Assembly (NCBI RefSeq): GCF_028281565.1
Contig: NZ_JANQJQ010000043.1
Span: forward strand, 62,001-126,000
Reading direction: 5' to 3'
DNA length: 64,000 bases
DNA from: Seonamhaeicola sp.
GTDB lineage: Bacteria > Bacteroidota > Bacteroidia > Flavobacteriales > Flavobacteriaceae
Shown one piece after another: positions 57,585 to 64,000 of the stretch. The notes below the pieces were generated by a model. The model did not search any database. It was given only the letters and a program-made list of their open reading frames with translations, and had not been told where the DNA came from. Both the position numbers and the translations under genes were made by a program. The first letter of the stretch is position 1, and each line of letters begins with the position of its first letter.

Positions 57585-58817
57585 TTACTTCCGCAAATTC
57601 TTGATGCGTTGTAATAATGTAGGATGCGAGTAATGCATAAACACATAGGCGGGATGCGGTGTTAAATTACTTAAGCTGTTTTTAGATAGCTTTTTAAGGC
57701 TAGTTATTAAAGGTTCGCCTTTATAGGTGTTTTTAGCGTAGTCATCGGCTTGATATTCAAACTTTCTTGAGAACACGTTCATAATTAACCCGGTAACCTC
57801 AGAAATAGGAGAATAGAGCAGCATAAAGGCGATGAGTCCAATATGGAAACTGGCAGTTTCAGCACCTAAGGCATGTGATAATAACGGATTTGAAATAAAT
57901 AAAGATAAAATATAAAGAGTAATGCCCGTAAGTAATATAGATGCAAACAGGTTAAAAATGATATGCTTCTTTTTGTAATGACCGACTTCATGAGCCAACA
58001 CCGCTACAATTTCTTCATCCTCTAAATCATTGATCAATGTATCATAAAGTGTGACACGTTTTTCACTTCCAAAACCGGAGAAATAAGCGTTGGCTTTGGT
58101 ACTGCGTTTAGAGCCGTCAATGACAAAAATTTTGTTCAGTTTAAAACCAACGGTTTGCGCATAAGCTGATATTTTATTACGTAAATCACCTGCTTCTAAT
58201 GGAGTTTGCTTGTTGAATAGAGGTACAATAAGTTTAGAGTAAAACATGTTCATGAAAACGGTAAAAACAGCAATTAAGCCCCAGGCATATAACCAGAAGT
58301 GTTTTCCTGTTACCTGGTAAAACCAAATGATTAAAGCCAGTATACCACCGCCTAAAATAACCATCATCAACCAACCTTTTACCTTATCTAAAAAGAAGGT
58401 CTTTTTGGTGGTTTTATTAAAACCGAATTTTTCTTCAATGACAAAGGTACTGTAATACGAAAATGGTGTCGTCAATATATCACTGGCTATCATGATAATG
58501 CCAAAGAAGATTAAAGCAATAACAATAGGATTCGTGCTATAACCTCTGGCAATATTATCAACAAACTCAAAGCCATCAAGAAACAAAAAACCAAGGGTTA
58601 AAAGTATGGAGAATGTAGACGTTAAAATCCCGAATTTATAGTTGGTAGCTTTATAGTTTTGTGACTTTTTGTATTCGCTGTCATCATAAACATCCTGTAG
58701 ATCTTCAGGAAGTTCATCTTTAAAATGTTTCGCATTTAGAGCGTCAAGAATTTTATCAATGACAAAATTTAAAATTATGATGCCTACTATGATATAGAAA
58801 AGTATTGTTGATGTCAT
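57585..58817 (-). CDS. M48 family metallopeptidase (STE24-like)
   Basis: A 410-residue integral membrane zinc protease. Six or so hydrophobic helices flank the catalytic motif VLAHEVGHYKKKH, with HEVGH at 276-280; the downstream glutamate ligand is probably in SRKFEYQADDYA. The overall layout matches STE24/CAAX-prenyl-protease-type enzymes, which in bacteria act in membrane protein quality control. Length is typical. Monocistronic. Confidence 0.94.
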   Translation of the reverse strand: MTSTILFYIIVGIIILNFVIDKILDALNAKHFKDELPEDLQDVYDDSEYKKSQNYKATNYKFGILTSTFSILLTLGFLFLDGFEFVDNIARGYSTNPIVIALIFFGIIMIASDILTTPFSYYSTFVIEEKFGFNKTTKKTFFLDKVKGWLMMVILGGGILALIIWFYQVTGKHFWLYAWGLIAVFTVFMNMFYSKLIVPLFNKQTPLEAGDLRNKISAYAQTVGFKLNKIFVIDGSKRSTKANAYFSGFGSEKRVTLYDTLINDLEDEEIVAVLAHEVGHYKKKHIIFNLFASILLTGITLYILSLFISNPLLSHALGAETASFHIGLIAFMLLYSPISEVTGLIMNVFSRKFEYQADDYAKNTYKGEPLITSLKKLSKNSLSNLTPHPAYVFMHYSHPTLLQRIKNLRK

Positions 58818-58854
58818 TATTTTTTCGTTTGTTCTAAATTAAAATTAGTTTTCA

Positions 58855-59238
58855 TGTCACACTGAGCGCAGTCGAAGTGCCCATCTGCTATTATATTTAT
58901 AATGAGTAGCATTTCTACATTCTGCCAAAATTTGAAGCATATCAAAATCGCCATTGATTAAAGCTTCTTTTTTGGCCCGCGTCCATTTCTTTAACTTTTT
59001 CTCGAAATAGATAGCTTGTAAAACATCATTGAAAACCTGATAAAATTTCATTTCCAATGGTCTCCGTCTGTAAGTGTAACAATTTATGTTTTTACCCAAT
59101 TGATGATAAGTCAGACGCTGATCTAAGTTATTCGTAATTCCGATGTAATATGAGCCATCCGCACATTTTAGAATATATACATAATATGAATTCATACTTT
59201 AGGACTTTCAAAGGTCTTCGACTGCGCTCAGACTGACA
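58855..59238. mobile_element. GIY-YIG gene flanked by 23-base inverted repeats (putative small mobile unit)
   Basis: Left end 58855-58877 (starts TGTCACACTGAGCGCAGT) and right end 59216-59238 (ends GCGCTCAGACTGACA) are inverted copies agreeing at 21 of 23 positions. Between them lies only the 112-codon GIY-YIG gene, giving a unit of 384 bases. The coding frame runs into the left repeat: the last seven residues ALRLRSV and the stop codon are repeat-encoded. Arrangement is that of a REP-type repeat pair with a nuclease gene. Mobility is inferred, not shown. Confidence 0.6.
58857..59195 (-). CDS. Single-domain GIY-YIG nuclease (URI/UPF0213-like)
   Basis: A 112-residue protein consisting almost only of the GIY-YIG domain: MNSYYVYILKCADGSYYIGITNNLDQRLTYHQLGKNINCYTYRRRPLEMKFYQVFNDVLQAIYFEKKLKKWTRAKKEALING. 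Conserved features include the two tyrosines of YVYILK...YYIGIT, Arg in LDQRL, the HQLGKN/T-YRRRP region and the EKKLKKW helix with its glutamate ligand. The C-terminus is specified by the flanking inverted repeat. Function unknown; such one-domain nucleases may cut DNA or act on repeats. Start ATG 59195. Confidence 0.93.
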   Translation of the reverse strand: MNSYYVYILKCADGSYYIGITNNLDQRLTYHQLGKNINCYTYRRRPLEMKFYQVFNDVLQAIYFEKKLKKWTRAKKEALINGDFDMLQILAECRNATHYKYNSRWALRLRSV

Positions 59239-59247
59239 TTAGGAATT

Positions 59248-60045
59248 TTATGTAAAATTTCGTTGTCTTTTGGCTTCAAAAATAAGAATTCCTGCTGCAA
59301 CGGACACATTCATAGAGTCTATTTCTCCTTGCATGGGAATAATGATGTTTTGGGTAGCATTTTCCAGCCATTCATCACTTAGTCCGGTGGCTTCGGTTCC
59401 AACCACAATGGCAGATGGTTTGGTATAATCCTGGGTAATATATTCTGTTGAAGCTTGTAAAGCCGCACAATAAATGTTGATGTTCTCAGATTTTAAAAAC
59501 GCAATAATTTCAGAAGTTGAACCGGTAGCAATTTGATTGGTAAATACACAGCCTACACTGGAGCGAATAATATTGGGGTTGTATAAATCGGTTTTAGGGT
59601 TGGCTATTATGACGGCATCTACATTGGCAGCATCGGCAGTTCTTAGAATGGCACCGATATTTCCCGGTTTTTCAGGAGCTTCGGCTACTAAAATTAAAGG
59701 ATTATCGGTATCAAAGACTAAATCAGTAATAGTATGGTTCTTAGATTTTGCAACAGCTAAAACACCTTCGGTTGTATCCCGATACGCCAATTTTTGATAA
59801 ACTTCGGTAGAAATCTCTATAAGGTTTGGTGGTTTGGCTGTTAGGTCGTCAAGTTGTTCCGGTGAAAATAATTCAGGATTAAATAAGATAGTCTCTATCT
59901 CATAATTACCTTTTAGAGCTAAAGACACCTCGCGTTCCCCTTCAATTAAAAATGTGCCGCTTTTTTTGCGTTCACGTGATTTATCCTTTAATTGAACGAG
60001 TTGCTTAATAAACGGATTTTGTAAGCTGGTGATTTCTTTAATCAT
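59248..60045 (-). CDS. TrmH-family RNA 2'-O-methyltransferase (SpoU class)
   Basis: A 265-residue SPOUT enzyme with an N-terminal SpoU-substrate-binding-like domain (MIKEITSLQNPFIKQLVQLKDKSRERKKSGTFLIEGEREVSLAL) and the catalytic domain: EKPGNIGAILRTADAANVDAVII (motif 1), VVGTEATGLSDEWL (motif 2) and IIPMQGEIDSMNVSVAAGILIFE (motif 3). It probably methylates a 2'-hydroxyl in rRNA (RlmB-like) or tRNA; the exact site is not predictable here. Ten bases after the DUF3810 gene on the same strand. Confidence 0.92.
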   Translation of the reverse strand: MIKEITSLQNPFIKQLVQLKDKSRERKKSGTFLIEGEREVSLALKGNYEIETILFNPELFSPEQLDDLTAKPPNLIEISTEVYQKLAYRDTTEGVLAVAKSKNHTITDLVFDTDNPLILVAEAPEKPGNIGAILRTADAANVDAVIIANPKTDLYNPNIIRSSVGCVFTNQIATGSTSEIIAFLKSENINIYCAALQASTEYITQDYTKPSAIVVGTEATGLSDEWLENATQNIIIPMQGEIDSMNVSVAAGILIFEAKRQRNFT

Positions 60046-60054
60046 AAAGGGGTA

Positions 60055-61125
60055 CTAATTTAAATCTTTAGTTTCAAAATAATTAACCATAAGGGCCACT
60101 ACATAATTATAACTGTTCATACCTTTACTTTGGTTGTTGGCTTTTAAGTAACCACCATAAAACCCTTTAAAAACAGGCTCTAACGGGTTCTGGTGTGCTT
60201 CCCAAAATTCACGGACTTCCTCATAGTTTTTTAGTATGCCTTTGTTAACTGTTTCAACTATATCCTCAAATAAGGCTTCATCACGTCTGTGAATTTCATT
60301 AAGGCAATATTTTAATCCAAAGGAATAACCACAATATCTAAAATAAATATCATCATTGCTAATAGAAGCCAAACAGCCAATAAAATTGGCTTCATTTTCA
60401 GCGGCATACCCCAATTGATGTGCCATTTCATGTGCAGACGTTGTTGGGAACTTTATGGTTGGTATTAGCCCGTCAACCTGAGCTTCGTTGGTTAGCGGGT
60501 TTAAATAACCACTAAAACCCATATACGTTAACGGGTAACTAAACAACGACTTTTTTATACTTTTCGGATGGTATTCCAAATGCGGAAAAACAGTTTTTAA
60601 GTTATCATAACCGGTTGGTGTTATTTTAAAAATATCCCTTTTAGAATATGGTAAATCAACTTTAATAGTATCATTTTTCGCGATCTCTAAATGTAACTTA
60701 TTTGACTTTTCTATAAGTTTTTTGGTAACAATAATCAGTTGTTCAGTAGTGTAATCAGATTCCAGGTTTAAGCTTTTATGAAGCGGTAACCTGTAATAAT
60801 TCAGTCCCCAAAAAAAGTGAAAAGCAAAGTATAAAACGGCTAAAGCCGAAGCTACATCTATTAACCACTTTCGGGTGTCTTTTAAAATTCTTTTTCGGTT
60901 TTTATAAAGCCACCTTAACGCATATAAAATACCTAAAGCATAAACCAGATCGCCAAAAGAAAAGGGTAGCCAACCCAAAGTATATCGCAGCAGTTTCGAT
61001 ATATAAACATACAAACCGTTACTATAGTAGGATTCAACAAAATCAGGGTAATTTGATAATACCGTTACCAGAAAATACTGGGGAATCAGGCTAAGTGCCA
61101 GAATGAGTTTTTTATGCTTTAACAT
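60055..61125 (-). CDS. DUF3810 family membrane protein, candidate zinc peptidase
   Basis: A 356-residue protein with N-terminal hydrophobic helices (about 5-25, 40-72, 88-110) and an extracytoplasmic domain holding HEMAH (232-236) with a nearby glutamate in AAENEANFIG (about Glu245), which fits an HExxH zinc peptidase site with a third acidic ligand. The family is DUF3810, with no demonstrated substrate. A CAAAAGTA sequence (minus-strand TACTTTTG -7) lies at 61130-61137, only five bases from the start, suggesting a leaderless transcript. Confidence 0.85.
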   Translation of the reverse strand: MLKHKKLILALSLIPQYFLVTVLSNYPDFVESYYSNGLYVYISKLLRYTLGWLPFSFGDLVYALGILYALRWLYKNRKRILKDTRKWLIDVASALAVLYFAFHFFWGLNYYRLPLHKSLNLESDYTTEQLIIVTKKLIEKSNKLHLEIAKNDTIKVDLPYSKRDIFKITPTGYDNLKTVFPHLEYHPKSIKKSLFSYPLTYMGFSGYLNPLTNEAQVDGLIPTIKFPTTSAHEMAHQLGYAAENEANFIGCLASISNDDIYFRYCGYSFGLKYCLNEIHRRDEALFEDIVETVNKGILKNYEEVREFWEAHQNPLEPVFKGFYGGYLKANNQSKGMNSYNYVVALMVNYFETKDLN

Positions 61126-61170
61126 GATTCAAAAGTACGTAAATGTTTATTAATGCTCATTGGTAAAACG

Positions 61171-61178
61171 TATCTTTG
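61171..61178 (+). promoter_or_regulatory. -7 element upstream of pepD
   Basis: TATCTTTG, an exact TAnnTTTG match, 20 bases before the ATG at 61199. No matching TTTG is seen at the -33 distance. Confidence 0.5.
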
Positions 61179-61198
61179 CATGACTTGATTTTAAAACT

Positions 61199-62659
61199 AT
61201 GAGTACCGAAATAAGACAACTTCAACCCCAACAACTATGGAATAAATTTGCCGATTTAAATGCTGTGCCAAGAGCTTCAAAAAAAGAAGAACGTGTGATT
61301 GCTTTTATGAAAGCTTTTGGTGAAAACCTTGGTTTGGAAACTTTAGTGGATGACGTGGGCAATGTGATCATTAAAAAACCGGCTACTGCCGGTATGGAAC
61401 ACAGAATCACTGTTGTAATGCAGTCGCATTTAGATATGGTACACCAAAAGAATAGCGATACGGTTTTTGATTTTGATACGCAAGGTATTGATATGTATGT
61501 TGACGGCGATTGGGTAAGGGCCAAAGGAACAACACTTGGTACCGATAACGGTTTAGGTGTGGCTACTATTATGGCCATTTTAGAAAGTACTGATATTCCA
61601 CATCCTGCTATTGAAGCGTTGTTTACTATTGACGAGGAAACCGGTATGACAGGAGCCATGGGCTTAAAAGGTGGTTTGTTAGAAGGCGGTATTTTACTGA
61701 ATTTGGATACTGAAGAAGATGATGAGATTGGTGTGGGGTGTGCCGGAGGGATAGATATAACAGCTATCAGAACTTATGATGAAGAAGAAACACCTGAGTT
61801 TAAAATTGGGTTCACTATAGAAGTGAAAGGCTTACAAGGCGGACATTCCGGGATGCAAATTCATGAAGGGTTGGGGAATGCCAATAAAATAATGAACCGT
61901 TTGTTATTTGATGGTTTTGAGAATTTCGGGTTACGGATCTCTGAAATTGATGGCGGTGGTTTGCGCAATGCTATTCCACGTGAAAGCAGCGCCGTAGTGG
62001 CTATTGATGCTATTCATGAAGACGCTTTTTTGTTGGAAATGGCTTTGATTTCCAATAACATTAAAAAAGAATTGAGGACTACGGAACCCGATTTGAATAT
62101 TGCCGTTACCAAATGCGAAACTCCAAAAATGATCATGGATTTAGGCGTTCAGGAGGGAGTTACCAGAGCACTTTATGCAGCTCAAAACGGGGTTTACAGC
62201 ATGAGTGCCGACATTCCCGATTTAGTGGAAACGTCTAACAATATGGCCAGGGTACTCATCAAAGATGGTGAAATAAAAGTGTTGTGTTTAACACGTTCGT
62301 CAGTTGAAAGCGCTAAAATGGATTTAGCCAATACCTTGCGGGCTGCTTTTGAATTAACAGGTTGTGAAGTAGAGTTCTCAGGAGATTATCCGGGGTGGAC
62401 ACCCAATATGGATTCGGCTATCTTAAAGGTTATGACCAGACTTTATGAAGAACTGAATGGTGAAAAGCCACATGTGGCTGCCTGTCATGCCGGTTTGGAA
62501 TGCGGTATTCTGGGAACTAATTACCCGGATATGGATATGATCAGTTTTGGACCTAATATTAAAGGGGCCCATTCACCGGATGAGCGTACTCAAATTTCCT
62601 CAGTGCAAAAATATTGGAAGTTTGTGTTGGAGATTTTAAAGCAGATTCCGGAGAAGTGA
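61199..62659 (+). CDS. pepD: Aminoacyl-histidine dipeptidase (M20 family)
   Basis: A 486-residue cytosolic dipeptidase. The zinc-site motifs of M20 peptidases are MQSHLDMVH (His77, Asp79), LGTDNGLGVA (bridging Asp), FTIDEETGMTGAMG (Glu pair) and EVKGLQGGHSGMQIHEG (dimerisation-domain His), ending with HAGLECGILG. It cleaves Xaa-His and other unblocked dipeptides and normally is a homodimer. Length and motif set are those of the PepD subgroup. Confidence 0.95.
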   Translation: MSTEIRQLQPQQLWNKFADLNAVPRASKKEERVIAFMKAFGENLGLETLVDDVGNVIIKKPATAGMEHRITVVMQSHLDMVHQKNSDTVFDFDTQGIDMYVDGDWVRAKGTTLGTDNGLGVATIMAILESTDIPHPAIEALFTIDEETGMTGAMGLKGGLLEGGILLNLDTEEDDEIGVGCAGGIDITAIRTYDEEETPEFKIGFTIEVKGLQGGHSGMQIHEGLGNANKIMNRLLFDGFENFGLRISEIDGGGLRNAIPRESSAVVAIDAIHEDAFLLEMALISNNIKKELRTTEPDLNIAVTKCETPKMIMDLGVQEGVTRALYAAQNGVYSMSADIPDLVETSNNMARVLIKDGEIKVLCLTRSSVESAKMDLANTLRAAFELTGCEVEFSGDYPGWTPNMDSAILKVMTRLYEELNGEKPHVAACHAGLECGILGTNYPDMDMISFGPNIKGAHSPDERTQISSVQKYWKFVLEILKQIPEK

Positions 62660-62661
62660 AA

Positions 62662-64000
62662 TTATTCAGCTCGGGAATAAACAATGGTTCCATTAAAGAT
62701 GGTCATTTCTATTTTTGTTTCCAGGATTTTATTTTCTTCCACTGTCATCAGGTCTTGATTATAAATTGTGAAATCAGCTAATTTTCCAACACTGATAGAG
62801 CCTTTAATGGCTTCTTCAAAGGCTCCGTAAGCAGCATCTATTGTGTAAGATTTTAATGCCTGTTCTCTTGTCATTTTTTGTTCGGGCTCATAACCACCTT
62901 CCGGTGTGCCATTTAATGTTTTTCGACTAACACTGGCATAAAAGCTTGCAATTGGATTTATTGGCTCTACAGGAACATCGGTTCCGTTCACAATTGGAAT
63001 TCCGGTTTTAAGTAAGGTCTGCCACATATACGCACCTTCTTTTATACGTTTTTCACCTAGGCGATCTATGGCCCATGGCCGGTCTGATGACATATGTATC
63101 GCTTGCATAGCCGGTATAACCTTTAGTTGGGCAAAACGTGGGATGTCTTCCGGATGTAAGTGTTGCGCGTGTTCTATCCTGAACCTGTGATCCAGGGCTT
63201 TTTCCGGTAACTTCTTAAAGGCGGATTCATAACGGTCCAGTATTTCTCTGTTAGCTCTGTCCCCTATAGCATGAGAGCAAACCTGAAAACCATTTTTAAG
63301 CCCGTTTAATGCCGTTTTTTCTACAAATTCCATAGGTAATGTTTCATGACCAAAATGGTCTTTCCTATCGGAATAAGGTTCTAATAACCAGGCTCCTCTG
63401 GATCCTAAAGCACCGTCACAGTTTAGTTTTACAGATCTGATAGTCAATAAGTGACTGGAATCAATAGAGGGCCCTTTTAAGTACCACTCATTTAATAATG
63501 CCTCATCCCATCCTGTTAACATGGCGTATATACGCGTATTCATTTTTCCATCTTGCCTCATTTTTTCATACAAAGCGATGGTTTCTTTTGGGATACCTGC
63601 ATCATGAAAACTTGTAATACCGTTTTTTTGACATGCTTTTATAGCTAGCTCAAAGGCTTCAATATCAGATTCGGGTGTCTTATCCGGAATATGTTTGTAA
63701 ATAATGGATTGTGCGCGTTCGTTAAAAATACCGGTAGGCCTTCCAAATGCATCTAAAATAACTTCGCCGCCTTCGACTTTAAAAGATTTAATACCTTCCT
63801 TAGCCAAACCATGTAACCCCGCTACTTCCATAGCCTTTGCATTAGCAAACCCTGCATGACCGCTGGCATGACTTAAATAAACCGGGTTTTCAGGAGACAC
63901 TGCACTTAACTTATGGTGGGTTTGAAATCCTTTTACCATTTTAGAGGGTAAGGAGTCCCATTTGCTTTGATGCCAACCTCTGCCAATAACCCATTCTCCG
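62662..64000 (-). CDS. YtcJ-like amidohydrolase (5' end outside window)
   Basis: The frame stays open to the window edge at 64000, with GEWVIGRGWHQSKWD preceding the first Met at 63939, so the gene is truncated by the window and not a 425-residue protein. The C-terminal 445 residues show the YtcJ/N-substituted-formamide-deformylase-like pattern: YLSHASGHAGFANAKAM, GRPTGIFNERA, ITSFHDAGIPKETI, LLTIRSVKLNCDGALGSRGAWL, CSHAIGDRANREILDRYE, HRFRIEHAQHLHPEDIPRF and NGTDVPVEPINP. The N-terminal HxH metal motif lies outside. The substrate is unknown; the family hydrolyses amide or ester bonds with zinc. Confidence 0.9.
   Translation of the reverse strand, partial: GEWVIGRGWHQSKWDSLPSKMVKGFQTHHKLSAVSPENPVYLSHASGHAGFANAKAMEVAGLHGLAKEGIKSFKVEGGEVILDAFGRPTGIFNERAQSIIYKHIPDKTPESDIEAFELAIKACQKNGITSFHDAGIPKETIALYEKMRQDGKMNTRIYAMLTGWDEALLNEWYLKGPSIDSSHLLTIRSVKLNCDGALGSRGAWLLEPYSDRKDHFGHETLPMEFVEKTALNGLKNGFQVCSHAIGDRANREILDRYESAFKKLPEKALDHRFRIEHAQHLHPEDIPRFAQLKVIPAMQAIHMSSDRPWAIDRLGEKRIKEGAYMWQTLLKTGIPIVNGTDVPVEPINPIASFYASVSRKTLNGTPEGGYEPEQKMTREQALKSYTIDAAYGAFEEAIKGSISVGKLADFTIYNQDLMTVEENKILETKIEMTIFNGTIVYSRAE

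Noticed and set aside
63939-63939. Treating the Met at 63939 as the start of the amidohydrolase
   Set aside because: The frame continues upstream to the window edge with the family motif GRGWHQSKW, so the gene is truncated by the window.

Overview
This 64 kb window is a chromosomal segment of a Bacteroidota member, almost certainly a Flavobacteriaceae and probably marine. The DNA is AT-rich, and several promoters match the Bacteroidetes pattern TTTG-N18-20-TAnnTTTG. Other pointers are type IX secretion (T9SS) sorting domains, FecI/FecR/TonB-receptor genes, DUF5777, DUF4252 and DUF3810 proteins, a 53-residue L34 protein and a CarB without its C-terminal allosteric domain. I see no tRNA, rRNA, prophage, complete insertion sequence or CRISPR array.

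Layout. 1-6.3 kb: housekeeping genes (acetyltransferase, hydrolase, lytic transglycosylase, rpmH, carB). 6.3-9.8 kb: a six-gene minus-strand operon for envelope and secreted proteins (OB-fold, ankyrin, DOMON-T9SS, DUF5777 barrel, cytochrome c lipoprotein, YceI) that looks like an uncharacterised redox module. 9.9-15.1 kb: a repeat lipoprotein divergent from an ECF sigma / FecR / TonB-receptor signalling cassette. 15.1-20.3 kb: thioesterase, DUF3307 and SatD (with a triplicated operator), rmuC and a large TPR protein.

20.4-31.6 kb is a vitamin B12 island: a BtuF/BtuC/BtuD-like importer, a DUF71 ATP-PPase coupled to an ACSF3-like acyl-CoA ligase, the nucleotide-loop genes cobU-cobT-cobS-cobC (cobT and cobS separated by eleven 7-bp repeats), a cobalamin riboswitch in front of btuB, and a second DUF71 paralogue. 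No corrin-ring synthesis genes are present here, so the logic is corrinoid salvage: uptake by BtuB and BtuFCD, then loop assembly by CobUTSC.

31.7-45.7 kb: a CARDB exoprotein, an S41 protease, an ECF / anti-sigma / DUF4252 operon, an ARPP-1 lipoprotein, purB, a haem-binding protein, a glycosyltransferase and a 1102-residue lectin-domain T9SS protein. 45.7-50.8 kb: AlkB, cupin, sulfatase, DUF3311 and sodium symporter, esterase. 50.8-64 kb: sirtuin, TrmH, small-molecule proteins, a DEAD-box helicase, an ArsR/AHSA1 pair with two operators, an M48 protease, a single-domain GIY-YIG nuclease gene bracketed by inverted repeats, an rRNA/tRNA methyltransferase, a DUF3810 protein, PepD and the 3' part of a YtcJ-like amidohydrolase.

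The signals I rate most worth follow-up are the inverted-repeat-flanked GIY-YIG unit, the operator/promoter architecture upstream of satD (mirrored at the ArsR gene), the paired DUF71 genes in the B12 island, and the DOMON/cytochrome/YceI operon.
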